Source: Panorpa germanica (taxonomy: Eukaryota; Arthropoda; Insecta; Mecoptera; Panorpidae). From it: DNA of 64,000 bases. The position numbers and the translations under genes were made by a program. Below, piece after piece: positions 25,160 to 38,090 of this stretch. Position 1 is the stretch's first letter. Each line of letters begins with the position of its first letter. The notes beneath the pieces were generated by a model. The model saw only the letters and a list, made by a program, of their open reading frames with translations. It was not told where the DNA came from and did not search any database. The stretch lies in assembly GCA_963678705.1 (NCBI GenBank), contig OY783221.1, positions 1,674,001 to 1,738,000 on the forward strand, written 5' to 3'.

Positions 25160-25600
25160 CCTGTATGAATGACAATTAAAAACGTTGGGGTAGCTTTAAC
25201 ACACTATGTCTTATTAGTCTTTTAAAGTTTGGATGATTGTTTAGTCGCTGCTGGTATCTTTGACTGAATTTGTTAATTTCTTCTTTTACAGTTTTAATGC
25301 CAAAGTCATGGCTGATGAATTTGTTGCTAATGAACCACGGGATATCCATAATGGTTCATACTGTCTTCGCCTTAAATCTTTCTAGTATTTCTATATTTCC
25401 CAGAGGTTAATGCCGTAAGTCCAGACAGATTTCAGTATCGTCTTGGATAAATGCGATTTGCATTCAATAACTAGTGTAACTTTCTACACTTAAGATGTAG
25501 TTGCTTGCGTTTTTCTGTGATGTGTTTTTTTCAGATTAGGCGCCAATTTAAATGCATGCTTAGTCTTGTTCATTTAATTAAGCAGGTCTAATAAAACACA
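25160..25600 (-). pseudogene. Jockey-clade LINE ORF2 remnant
   Basis: On the minus strand, in shifting frames: KKHITEKRKQLHLKCRKLH, SVWTYGINLWE, NIEILERFKAKTV, IMDIPWFISNKFISHDFGIK and TVKEEINKFSQRYQQRLNNH. The order KRKQL / WTYGIQLW / NIEILQRFQSK / TVKEEI is that of the C-terminal region of Jockey-type ORF2 proteins. Several stops and frameshifts. No link to the fragments at 23.1 or 27.7 kb was shown. Confidence 0.78.
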
Positions 25601-26796
25601 TTGGCATCATTCAGCCTCTTTAATTTCTGTTAATACCTAATATACGTAGCTTTCCAAGGTTACTCACGAGTCCTAAGGTCCGATTTTCAGGAATCGTACA
25701 TCTCTAGTTCAGAGTCATGTTTCAGAATCAAAATCAAAATAAAGTTTCATAATGAATGGCAGCAGACAACCTCTAGCTTCTTAAACAGAAGAGATAAAAT
25801 ATTTGCTTTAAAACTTTTCATCTAATCTTGAGTAAAATCTTTCAAAATTGTCAACCACAGACATAAGATATTTTATAAGTATTTGAACTTTTAAACTTAA
25901 CCTTCCTGTAACGTAATACTCTAAGCCTTGTACCTTATTAAACCCTTTTCGTATACTTGATTTTAGGTAAGCAATTACCTCCACAATTTCATTAACATTC
26001 CTTCGTAATTACCACCCTTGCAATCCACCGTTCCACTTCACCCCATTTCTCTTACCATCATGTTCTTTCAACGCGTTGCTCTTCTGCGCCAAGAACTCAG
26101 GTATTTTGTTGTACACAAGGCAAAGACAAAGGATCCGGAAATTCGTTCCATCATAAAAACTCATAAAGGAATTATGTTGAAGAAAAAATATATTAAAAAA
26201 TGTTGATGAAGGTTTTTTTATTGTTTCGCAATATTCTATGTACGGGAAGGAAATGATGGCACGACAATAAAAATATTTATCTAAGCAGATGGTGCTGATG
26301 CATCTTATTTATTTAAGATCTACATTATTAACATATCACATACTATGTGGCAAAAGTCACTTACCATGAGAACATCTGAAGTCCTGTACGAACTAGTGCG
26401 ACTTCAACATGCGACATTCATTTAAGGGGTTATATACAGTTATTAGGCTCAAAAAAGCGCTTTTTTAAGAATTTTTCCTGAGAAGACTTTTAAATGTAAT
26501 AATGTAAAAAATTGTACACATATTATGGTAACTTTTAACTGTATTTAAATATTTTTATATTTGTAAACATAATAATTTTAAAGCTACTATAGCTGATCTC
26601 CTGGAGCTCCTCTCAAAAAAGGCATCTTGCGGTGATCACGATATCTCTGGACGGGATTATCTAAAACGAAAAAACTAAACGGATTTCGTTAAAGTAATGT
26701 ATAATCTAGAAATTGATCGAAGGATTAGACAAAATAATTTTTTTTGACAAAATGGCGGCTTCTCAAAAAAGAAAATCGATTTTTGACCAAATTTTT

Positions 26797-26857
26797 GTAA
26801 CCCACTTTATCAATATATAGTACACTTTTATATAAATTAAGACATAGGACACGGGTC
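26797..26857 (-). mobile_element. Family 2 MITE remnant
   Basis: About 60 bp of the AATGGG end only, in antisense: TTGTAACCCACTTTATCAAT through GACATAGGACACGGGTC. Confidence 0.75.
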
Positions 26858-27689
26858 TATTCTTAGCATTCCTTGACTCTACTTCGTGTTTCAAACATCT
26901 TAAAGGAAGATCCAAGTAAAGTATTTGTTGTTTTCGCAGCGACAGCTATTTGTCTCTTCAATTGTCATGTTTTTAACGGCTATGTTTATTAACTTACTTC
27001 GCATATTTTTATACATTATAAAACATACTCGTCTATTACTACAGTCGCTACAGTATAGCCACATCCACAATGAAATGGTTATAATATAGCTATAGGTTAT
27101 TCAGGACTAGTAATAAACATAACGGCATAACGGCAGAGTCATTCGAGCGTGATTCAACTCTCCTCTATACTGACATATAGTATAGTACGTACAACGAACG
27201 TTATACTATACTAACGATACTATAGTATACACTATACTGGCATACGTATACGGTATATGGTATACAGTGGCTATGTTCTCCAACGTCACATTTATATAGC
27301 CTAGTGGCGCCGCGAGCGGTATAAAGTACAGTCACATCATGTTTTTAAATGTTTAAATTAAATATATAAATGTGTTGTCTCTCTACCACAAGATCACAAA
27401 TGACGTCATATTAAGAGGAGGGAGGGAGATTTGTAAAATGGTGTAGAGAGAAAGAGTAAATGTTGAAAACCTTTTAAATTTTATTGTATTTTACTTTTTA
27501 TTATTATTTTAAGTAATTACATAATTATAAGGTGTTATTATATAGAAGATTATGCTTTTTATACTAGTACACACGTATTTAAGAAGTACGTTGTACGTAC
27601 GTTGGCCACGTTGACATTTTTAGAAAAACCGACGTTTAAAGTTTTTTCTGTAACATTTTTCGTTTCATTTTTGAGGCGATTTTGCTTTG

Positions 27690-27830
27690 GTAAATTTGTT
27701 TCAGTTGGGAACTGCATGTCCTTAACTTCACCAATGATGCTGTGTTTGGTTCGTTGAGCTTGGTATTGTGGGTAGGTTACAAGGAAAAGATGGACTGTTA
27801 TTTGCGTCTGACTAATGTGAAATTCGTTAA
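27690..27830 (-). pseudogene. LINE ORF2 C-terminal fragment, copy 2
   Basis: Minus strand contains QTQITVHL, VTYPQYQAQRTKHSIIGEV, the same fragment as copy 1 with the third metal-ligand Cys changed (CP to YP) and the first Cys pair lost. Confidence 0.65.
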
Positions 27831-27934
27831 CATCTTATGACCAGTTCGCCATTTGAAAAAAGCTTTTTCAAATTGTCTTTTGCGTTGATTGAAAGCTTTC
27901 CACTTTTCTGTATTTTCTGTATCACAATTAAGTA

Positions 27935-28408
27935 TAATTCCCACTCACTGCTTTAATTTAGTTTTGTATTTAATTTAAATTGTTTAGCAAATTGCAATAC
28001 GCGTAGTCATTCACAGTACCATTTTTAATTTAATTTATTTTTAAAGTTTTCATACTTTTTTTAGAACCTTACAAGTGGTCCTATGTTTTAATTTAAAAAT
28101 ATTAAATTATGAAAAACTATAAGTATGTGAAAACCTCCCAAATGTGACAATCTGTCAAAATGCAGAAGGATTTACTTTTAAAAGAAGTTTAATGTCAGTT
28201 TTTGAAAAATGTGGAAGAGAAAACAATTTCTATTACTAATGTTATTAAAAATAGCATTTAAATTATTTCACATACAATTTTGTCGAACTGTCAACATTTA
28301 TATTACTAACGATGCATACTTACCAACTAAATTAAAACACAAATGTGAAAAGGAATGCTTAAACGAAAACCTGAGTAAATTAAATATCAAAACAGTGAGT
28401 GGGAATGA
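27935..28408 (+). mobile_element. Family 3 MITE, copy a
   Basis: Ends AATTCCCACTCACTGCTTTA and AAAACAGTGAGTGGGAATG form 15-bp inverted repeats; 474 bp. The open frame starting at 28209 is entirely inside this element and its right flank, and resembles no protein I know. Confidence 0.84.
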
Positions 28409-29113
28409 GGCTTTACTGGTTTATTTTATTACTTATTTGCCTAATTTTAAAAATTCGTCGATATATATTCGCGTTAAACATAGTTACATATATTAGTTAG
28501 TATATTTAACATAAAAGAGTTTACCTTTTACATAAATTTCTTCAATTTCACCTAAATAAAACTTCTACGCTTTTAAAAATTCCGAATCGGTTAAAAATTG
28601 TTTCACAAAATGTACAACAGGAGATAAAACCCGAATTTCTGCAATGAGTTTTAATTTAAATTGTAAAAGTAATGAATTGCTTCCAAATGAAATTAACATA
28701 GCATTATTGTGAAGTGGTTGAAGCATTGAATCATTGGATCCCCGTACCACTCCTACCAGCCTCTAACTGTTACTCCATTTCAACATTTCAACATCCACCG
28801 TATAACCCAGCTGGTGAACTCTTCAACCCTACTTGAATTTGTGACATTAACCACACTTTGGTGACTTCTCATTACTACATTTTACACCATTTTAATTTCT
28901 TAAACATGTTAGTTCCAATGGGGATAACATGCTCATTTATGTTTCTATTACATAACGGAGGTAATACAATTTTTGATATAAAAATGCGTTAAAATATTTA
29001 ATTTGTTACCGGATGGAATTCACTTTATAATCTTTAGAAGTGAAATTGTTTAGAAAAATAAATTTGAGAATTATTTACGTCTGTCTATCTATTTAAGAAT
29101 CTGCATCACTTAT

Positions 29114-29407
29114 GCCGGTTTCACACCAGAGAGACACAGTTCAATGAAACAGGAACAAAAACACAGAGACAACTCTTAAAACATTTTTGTCTTTAAAAAT
29201 CGTTTGTTGCTATTTTGTGAACACGTAGTTTTGTTTTTTGTGAACATTTGCGCTTGTCAGTTGTTGTTTATCATGTTTATAATTTTTATGTGACACACAG
29301 AAAAACACTAAAAACAAAACCAGTCTGTTCAATGTGAACAGAACAAACAAAACATGTTTTTGTTATGTTTTTTGACAACAAAACTGTCTCTCTGGTGTGA
29401 AACCGGC
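29114..29407. mobile_element. MITE with perfect 23-bp terminal inverted repeats
   Basis: 294 bp, starting GCCGGTTTCACACCAGAGAG (repeat 29114-29136) and ending with its exact complement (29385-29407). Interior is rich in AACAAAA/TTTTGTT runs and has partial self-complementarity. No target duplication is clear (left flank CACTTAT, right AATACTG). No other copy in the window. Confidence 0.87.
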
Positions 29408-30644
29408 AATACTGTGCTTGCGAGAACGACTTCTTGAGTAGGGTGTATTCGAGTTTCTTCGCATTAGTACACCTTGTCGCTGGTTGGTCTCTTCTTCTTT
29501 ATTAATTATGAATACACCACTCTACTTTGAACCACTAGTACGATGCACTATAAACTGTATTGTCCTCCCCTATCACCCCCCCCAAAATCGTTTATATTAT
29601 GGGCGGACAGTAACTTGGAAAAGATACGAGTTAAGTAGATAGTCAATCGCTCATTTTCAGATAATAATGTATAAACATTAAACTATAAATTCCCTGTCAT
29701 GATAAAGTGTGTTAATGCGACCACATCCTACTATAAAAGTCAGAAGAAAACGCTTGCAGTTTGAGAGACCAAATCCTAGTACGTTATAGTACTTCAAATC
29801 CAAATAATTTGGATTTTTTTGCAATAATTTCTTACGCAAACCTAAAATGATAACAAGTAACTCTTGCTTAAAATAAGTTGTGCTTATAAATCTACAATAA
29901 AATGAAAAAACATTGTGCCTCGTATTATTTTAGAATGTATATAGGAGCGAATAAGATCAAATGCATAATCATATCGTAATTTATACGGCTTTTACACCGC
30001 CGAATTTAAACTATAAACAGGTAAAATGTAAAACGCTCTAAATCCAACTTTTGTAGATATAATCTAAACTCTTAAGATCTATCTATAATCCAGTAAACAG
30101 TAAGAAATAGTACCACTAACTTTCTATTAACTTTTTATTTATATTCATACTTTCTATATCAGTACACATATTCGTATACTGATATAAAATAAATTTATGA
30201 TAGCATTTTTCAATTTCCTTAATCAAATTTAACAACCTCTAAAGTTACTGTGACCATATTTCCATTTCTAGTTCTATTTGTATTTAAAGTGCACTCGCAA
30301 TGGTCAATGTTGGTTCAACTACTGGACTAGGAGGAAAACTATGAGGAAAAGTCATGTGTATTGACTGTGGAAACTATTTGGATACTCATATATGGAACGT
30401 ATTTTATAGACCAAATAGAAAAAGCTATTATTCCTCGAAAGAATAACTCATAACTTTTAAACGAGATTATATTCTTCTTTAGCTATAATTTACTAAAGTT
30501 TTATAGTTTATAACGTTTTTACGATATTTACTGTTAAGTGTGTTTTTTTAAGATTTCCTTTCCTATGCTGCTTATTGCGAAGTTGTATTTTTTATATAAA
30601 AACATTTCTTGAAGTATTTAAAATTGAAAGCAGACTATAAAACC

Positions 30645-31127
30645 TCACTCCCACTCACTGTTTTGATATTTAATTTACTGTTTTTATTTAATATTGTAAT
30701 CTAGATTTCAGGTTCTCGTTTAAGCATTCCTTTTCACATTTGTGTTTTAATTTGAGTTTAGTTGAGATGCGTATGCATCGTTAGTAATATACATTGATAG
30801 TTCGACAAAATTGTATGTGAAATAATTAAAATTGCTATTTTTCATAACAATTAGTAATAGAAATTGTTTTTACTTCTGACATTACTAAAAAACTGACATT
30901 AAATTCTTTTAAAAGTAAATCCTACTGCATTTTGACAGATTGTCACATTTTAGAGGTTATAATAATTAATATAGTGTTTCTTAATTTAAAACATTGGACC
31001 CTGTAAGGTTTTTAAAAACTAAGAAAACTTAAAAAATAATATTAATTAAAAATGGTATTGTGAATAACTGAACCATTTAAATTAAATACAAAATACAAAA
31101 TAAAACTAAAATAGTGAGTGGGAATGA
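30645..31127 (-). mobile_element. Family 3 MITE, copy b, inverted
   Basis: Ends CACTCCCACTCACTGTTTTG and AATAGTGAGTGGGAATGAT. The order of internal markers (AGGTTCTCGTTTAAGCATTC near the left, ATTTTGACAGATTGTCACAT centrally) shows opposite orientation to copy a, 2.2 kb away. Confidence 0.83.
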
Positions 31128-32899
31128 TATTTAAGTCTAGTAAATTATCTTAATTTAATTTTGTAAATTACTAAAAAAGAAATTGGTATAATTGTTCACT
31201 TAGTCACTCGATCGAAAGTAAAATGGCACTATAAGGGTTATTGAAGGGCTTGACACCTTCACCCTTTGTTCTACAATATAATAAGTAAATTTTCTAAAAA
31301 GCATTTAAAAATATCTTTAATATTTGCGTTTGCTCATTGTTCAAGTTTTTCATCTCTGTGTCGTACATTGTGGATGAAGCAGAGCTTTCGTTGTAAAGAG
31401 TGAAGTGGGTAGATAGAGGGAAGGGTAAACGTAAAGGCGGTGGTTATGGTTTAGGGTTGAATATGATGGGAGGAATGGATGACGAAGAAGGGCTGAATAC
31501 GCACAACCAAACTGCTATATTGCTAAATTCATAAATCCATAGAACAGAATCATAAACATGTCCAAGCTGGTAATAGGATACCAAAGTTCCTTCGTTAGGA
31601 TAAAGTGAAGATCGCAGAACAGAATTATGTGGAGCTCTTGTTTTATAACTTCTTAATTAATAGCAAAGCATATGAGCATAAGTATTTTGTATTTGCATTT
31701 TGAGTATATGTATTTGAAAAACGCATATTTCTGTTAGTACGTAACTTTAAAAAATTGGTAATAGTTAAAAGATTAGATGGAAAATAAGTCTTTAGGTGTC
31801 TTAACTTACAATATACATATTTATAAAGTGTAATATAACATTACGTTAAAACAATTAAACAATAAGAGCAATAAAACAAATAAAATACTTTATGATTCTA
31901 CATTATTCAAGATGGCTTGGAGTTTTTGTTAGAGTCATGTATCTCCCGGTTGGAATTTTCCCCAGAGAGCGACACTGCAGTATTAAATGGTAAATCAGCC
32001 GCGTAGGAAGACGAGATGGATGTGGGAGAGATGTGGGAGGTAGAGGCAAGGTTAATGATATGTAGATTGGATGTCAGTCAATCGGGGTTTCACGTTTTGT
32101 GGCTGAACGTTCATCGTTAAAGGGTACTACCTTGAATTGACTTTTCTTAGAGTTGCTACTTACGGAAAAAAGTTTGGAACTTAAACTGACTGAAAATATA
32201 TTTGAGATCAGATTTTATCTTAACGATGGTGTACTTATTTTTACGAGAAGACAATGTAATGTATCTTATATGTCAAATAATTATAAGAACTTTGAATCAG
32301 CCTCAACTATCTGATACTGTCGAATACTGTTTTTATAACTTATAGTATAAATTTAAAAGTTTAAAATAATTAAAGAATATTAATTCAAAGTACATGTTGT
32401 CAAGTGATGAAGTTTTTCTTTTTTTTTTTTAATTATATATTTTAATTTGAATGCTCGTAAATGTTCTCATTAATTAAATAAAGCTTCATTTTAACTGTAC
32501 GAGTAATTCTAATTATTTTAATTTAATATAAATAATTCTGAAAACATACTCTTACATTCTAAACGTCTCTCTGTAATATCAGTTTTAATTATCACCGTCG
32601 CAAAATGGAGTTGTACCTATTATGCACTGGAAACAGTTTTCTCTCTGTTTCTAGTTGTATCAGGTGTGTACAACCTGTTGTTGTTGTACAGGAATATATA
32701 TTTACCACGTATTACTAATTCAGAAATAAAAACCATTACGTTGCAGCCAAGTTGACTGCTATAGAAGGGACTCCAGTCTCTGATATATTACACTTAGACT
32801 TAATAGAATGGTATAAAAGGGGTATGAGGCAAATTCAAAACTACTGCTGAACGCAAATAAGTAGCAGCAAATTGAGATTAATAAAGGAAAATACAAAAA

Positions 32900-33115
32900 A
32901 GTGGAAAACTTTTTATCAGAGCAATAGACAATTTGAAAGAGTCATCTTCAGACTGCGAACAACAACATCAACATTTAATCAGTAAAACGCTCCATAGTGC
33001 AGCAACTGTCAGACGCAAATAACAGTCCATCATTTACTAGTAACCTGCCCACAACATCAAACTCAACGAACCAAACACAGCATCAGTGGTGAACTAAAGG
33101 GCATGCTTTCAGAGG
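32900..33115 (+). pseudogene. LINE ORF2 C-terminal fragment, copy 3
   Basis: FERVIFRLRTTTSTFNQ leads into CSNCQTQITVHHLLVTCP and QRTKHSISGELKGML after frame changes. This copy reaches further toward the RT/RNase H side than copies 1 and 2 and is clearly the same family as copy 1. Confidence 0.68.
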
Positions 33116-33567
33116 GTTATGTACAAATGCCCACTCTTTTCATGGGACTATCAGGATCTCAAATGTGATTTATTTTTTAAATAGATGCAATATTATTACA
33201 AACATAAGCAGTCATACAATTCAACTATGACGTCATATGCAGAATTAACAGAAGTGACAAATTAAAATTTTAAACAGCTATATTTTCGTCAGAGTTTAAA
33301 TATAAAAGCCAAAATATAAATTGTGTTTATAAATATTTTGTTTTATATATTATAATTATATATATTGCTTTGCAAGCGAATAATGTGCCAGGAGAGAAAG
33401 TAATTTTATAATTAGTTTTACCTAAAGATGACCTCGCATGGGGGGGGTGGGGGGTAAAAAGGTGCCAGTATCATTTTATGATAAAGTTAAATTTTCTATT
33501 TTAAAAAAGGGTTATTTTATTGGACATATGCCTCGTACTTGGATGCCGATTCTAAATCCTTACCTAG

Positions 33568-33570
<3 letters not shown>

Positions 33571-33636
<66 letters not shown>

Positions 33637-33640
33637 TATG
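33571..33640. repeat. (TA)n microsatellite
   Basis: About 30 TA units, one CA interruption near the end. Confidence 0.95.
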
Positions 33641-34745
33641 TAATATTCGTGAATTATATCCAAAGTTAACCCATTGACTCTATAAATTACTTATTTCAGT
33701 TCTAACAAAACTAGTTCTTCATTTACCAAACAATGTGGTAGACTTTTTCTATTGTTTACACCTTTTTTTCCGCATAAAAGAAACTTTTCCTTATTTTCCA
33801 TTTTCTGCATTTCCCCTAAATTCTCGGTGCGTCTAATTAACATCAATATATCAAGTTTCATTATATACTTATCGTAAACACGTCATTTGCAACACGTGTT
33901 TTCTACAAGTTTTATAATATATAAACACATATATAGATACCAACCCATACACACATATAAGTTATACTTGAAACAGACTTTTATTGTTGTTGATTTGTTA
34001 TCATCATGCAGCTTTTATTTTCTATGTTTTTCTTTTCGCTTTTCTCTTTCCTTCCTTCCGGTTTCTTAATAAAGGTTTATAAATCAAATTAAATGTTACA
34101 TTTTCTCATGTTGTTCGACTTACTACTTCCGATTTACAACTTTGATATAATTTTTGAAAAATAAATTAAAATAAATTTTACATGTACTTTTGGGTGCATC
34201 AACTTTGGAGAGTTATTAGCAATGAAAGAATACATTTATTTCAATCTAAAATAAAAACAGTATAATAATTTTAAAATTTAAAACATAAATGTTTAAATTC
34301 ATTCATAAAGAAGTACAAGAAAGTATTAAATAAAAATTAATACAACACTTCATGCGCAGAGCATACCCGACCGCAAATTTCTTAGTAGGTCAGTGAAGTC
34401 ACGACTACAATAAATTAAACCTGTCAACTTGTTATTTAAATGCCGTAGTAAAATTTATAAATAAACTCGTTCACAAGGCCATAGGGGCTTCACTTCATTC
34501 ATAAATACTCGTCCAAATAAAGTAGTGGCAACAATTCTTTAAAATAATATCTTAAGTTAATATTTGAATGAAATTTCATCGCCTACTTCCTTCTTATTAC
34601 TATTATACTCATTCATAATATATTTATTAGCTGTTCGGCCCGTTGCAAGCCAACGCGTGTACGTGCTTTTTTTTTAATAATTAATGTTTCAAATGTGTGT
34701 AATTTTTTAATTGAGTCCACTGCTGTAAAAAAATATAATTTTTTT

Positions 34746-34928
34746 GTTCTATGCTCTTAAATAAAGAACTGGTTTTTACATTTTAAATGTGTACGCGATT
34801 TTGGCTTTTTTAAATCCACGGATATTTTTTTGATTCTTTAAAATAATTTGATGCAGTTATGTTCGTTATGCTCTTAAATAAAGAACTGCTTCATTACATT
34901 TTAAATAACTACGCGTGTATGGCTTTTA
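34746..34928 (+). repeat. Imperfect tandem duplication, ~117-bp period
   Basis: ATGCTCTTAAATAAAGAACT, TACATTTTAAAT, TACGCG and TGGCTTTT recur in order from 34751 and 34868, so about 60 bp of each unit is recognisable. Confidence 0.75.
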
Positions 34929-35056
34929 TGTGACCATTACCTTTTTAAATAGGCCTTTTTTACTACAAAAGCCGGCGTGTAACAACAACGTGTGAGTCAA
35001 ATATTGGAGGATTGACATGGCAAGTTTCCAACTACACGGTGGAACGAATGTTTGAT

Positions 35057-35290
35057 CCCACTGACACTGTTTAACAAAAACTTTCAAGTAAATAAAGAAA
35101 CCTTCAAGTATAAAACCTTCCTTTGTTGTATGACATGTGGATCAAGAGTGTGGTGGGGGTAGAAAAATCACTTAAATATACTTGGAACTTAGTTCCAGCA
35201 TCGACCATACGATGCGTGCAATGTTGGAAGGTATTCGTAGCATCGTTTGGTACCGGCATAAAAGACGTGACAGGTTTTACGCTAGCAGAA
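35057..35290 (+). repeat. Interspersed repeat, copy b
   Basis: Same order of blocks as at 505-660, with an extra small duplication around AACTTTCAAGTAAATAAAGA. It continues GGTATTCGTAGCATCGTTTG and TGACAGGTTTTACGCTAGCA. The overlapping open frames on both strands are not recognised and are probably chance. Confidence 0.62.
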
Positions 35291-37466
35291 GTGCACATCC
35301 CCCCCTATTTATTTGTTTTCATTTTCATATTTATGTTTATTCAATATAAATAAGACATTTTATATTTTCGAAATGGAAATACTTGCAGTGTTTTACTTTT
35401 TAACACTTTGTATATATTTTATTTTTATTTTGAACACAGTTTAGAATTAAATTTATGAAAATGAATGTATGGCAGTAGCTATACCATGCGATGCCATAAA
35501 ATGAAGGAAACGTCACACAATAAAGCATGCGACATTATTTCTACGTCTTGTAGAAGCTCTGTTAGCTCAGTGAGGGGTTTTATGCGAACAATACCCCGAC
35601 CCCAACCCCAACCCCAACCCCGGGCCACGGACCCCAGAATACGCAGTCCGAACCCAAAGATGTACAATCCATGTGAAAAGTTATTTATAAAGAATCTATT
35701 ATCCACTGTAGGCATAATGCTAATGTTCTGCACAAATCACTGAAATGTGATAAAGATCTTGTTCAAAAAATTATTTATTATTTATGTTTGGGATATAAGT
35801 TGAACCACTCATGTGCGATATCTTAAATAACGTTAACATACGTAATCAATTCTTCAAAAAAAGTTCAACTTATTATTGGAAAATAAAATTTTGTAAACTT
35901 TTTTTTTACAATAATACCGAAAGCTATTTTATAATTTAATTAAAGCATTCCTATTAGAATGTTTTTCCCTTTTTCTCAATTTAAAGTCACGTACAAACCA
36001 TAAATATCAAAATGTCAATTTGTAATTGGATTTTATCTCGGTTCGAAAGTTCATAAAGTTCCCAATACTTTTTGATGCGGTAACAAATTATTTGAGGACA
36101 CTACAGGAAGAATTACTGAGCTATAACTAGAGTTTTAATAAACCTAGTCCACCCCTGAAAGTTTGTATGTAGATCATCCCGATGGAAATTATTAGTCATT
36201 TTTGATTTACATTTTTAAGTATTGATTTTATTTTATCAAGCATATTATCTATAGCAAGGATATCTCTCGTTGAATAGAATGTTTACCAACGTAAAAACTC
36301 TATTATTTGCTATTTGAATATAATATTTTTCTAGTATCATAGAAACAGCTTCAGAAAGGAGCCATTGAAAGGTATTTTATTTCCATTCACCGGTAAAAAT
36401 ATCTGGTGAATAAATTTCATTTTGCCAAAGTAAAAATATTTTATGTTATAATATATAATGTTAACTTAAGGTGCATTGAAAAGTGTCTGACAATGTGCAG
36501 GTCAGAGGTCATGTGTTAAGGTTTATTACTTAGTATTTTGTATTTAAATACTAACATGAAATTTATTTTTCATTTTGTATTTGAAATAGGAAAATAACGA
36601 GGTATTTGCATTTTGTATTTAAATGCTTTTGAAAAGCATTTGTGCGCATTTCTGCATTACCCATTTTTTAAGGTTACGTACTAATATACCTACTATTGCT
36701 CCTAGATCTTCACGGAGCTTGTACGGCCGTTATTGTTTTGAAAACTTTTATTTTAAATTAACGACAAAAGAAATAATGTAAAAGAATTAAGTTTTCTCTT
36801 TTCCTGTATTTTTTCTTTTCTACAAGTTGTCACTATACTCGTAAAGCAGAGAACGGTGATGGTAAATATAAGCTTTCTGCGTTTTGTAGAACTCTAAAGA
36901 TATTTTAATTATATTAAATTTAAATTTAAAGTAAAAATAAAACTAATTATCAATTAAATAAACTTTTAATTCAAGCTTTAAAGTTTTATTTATTTTCAAC
37001 GGTTTACAACTTGAAAGTTTCTTTAATGTTTTCTTGTTTAATGTTAAAACATTTCTTATTATGGTTTGTTTATTTCCAAAAATAAACAAACATAAAAATT
37101 CTACCAAACGTGAACGTGATTATGTCTTATCATTATCGTTATATGAAGCCATAAAGTTCATCTTACAGCTAATTACATAGAGCATCATTATTATAAAACT
37201 GAAACTGCACTTTCAAAGTTTTTTACTAAAACCCATTTCACTCAAAAACTACTATGAGAATTTTCATTATTTAGAAGAAGCTTTTACCACAAAGCTACTA
37301 CTTACTTCGGAATACAATGTGTGAGAAAATACATTTTTAACGATCGTATTTTTATAACCAACTGAATTATAAATTCAGAACGAAAGACTGCTGAAGATTT
37401 TTATTTTTCATCTTAAAATTTATTTTGCGTTGCCTTTGGTAGTCATAGCCATCATGCATTAAACTT

Positions 37467-37530
37467 TATAGGTCATCCAATAATTACGTCACACAAATTC
37501 ACTCACCCCTCCTCTCAATTGTCACACATA
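37467..37530. repeat. ATTACGTCACAC-type repeat fragment
   Basis: GGTCATCCAATAATTACGTC followed by ACCCCTCCTCTCAATTGTCACACA. Confidence 0.45.
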
Positions 37531-37870
37531 GGTTTTTATTTTTATTTATTTATTTTTAATGTTTTTGCCATTTGGCACTACATTCTTGTGCCCTAATTCA
37601 TTTATTTACATATCATTGTGCTTAATTCAATTTTGATCCTTATTAAATCGAAGCATTCTCACTCCCTCCAAACGAAAAAAAATAAATTATAAGCTCCTCC
37701 TGCTACTCTTCCTCCTGTTTCTACTCTGCCATTTCCTCGTTCCTTTTCTCAATCTCCGCCATCCACCTCTTCTCTTCACCGCCTCACATTTATTAAGACT
37801 GCCCAATAATCTTTTCGCTTATTACCTTATTCTCACATGAAAACATAGGTTTTTATTTAAATATACAGCC

Positions 37871-38090
37871 CAGTAAACATTATGGTGATGTGTCCTGTTT
37901 TGTGACGTTTCTATCACTATTGCACTTCAATTATAGTTCGCATCAACTTTATCTTCATTTGTATTTTGACAAGTGGAGTGGTTTCGCCATTCGTAGCCGA
38001 TAAAATAGACATTTCATATGAACTACGGTGAGAAACTGAACTCTTTCATGACAAAACAATCAAACGCATCTTTAATATGATGGCAAAGTT
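37871..38090 (+). mobile_element. Family 5 MITE, copy a
   Basis: Starts CAGTAAACATTATGGTGATG. The core CAACTTTATCTTCATTTGTA and GATAAAATAGACATTTCATA is shared with 43.1 and 59.6 kb. The right terminus is degraded. Confidence 0.75.

Larger units (their letters stand above)
21619..37466. other. Intron DNA between listed repeats
   Basis: Outside listed elements: purine-rich patches (24060-24270, 31380-31500, 31990-32080), a TATAGTATA-rich patch (27170-27268), and AT-rich sequence at 28409-29113, 29408-30644, 33641-35056 and 35750-37466 with no gene. Confidence 0.45.

Noticed and set aside
27307..27335. Core promoter (GC-rich patch with TATAAAG)
   Set aside because: No initiator at the right distance and no downstream exon candidate.
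28209..28496. 95-codon open frame with a Cys pair
   Set aside because: Lies within a family 3 MITE that has no such frame in its other copies.
35465..35743. 92- and 84-codon overlapping frames
   Set aside because: The Pro/Gln and Gly/Trp runs come from the (CCCCAA)n tract; nothing else looks coding.
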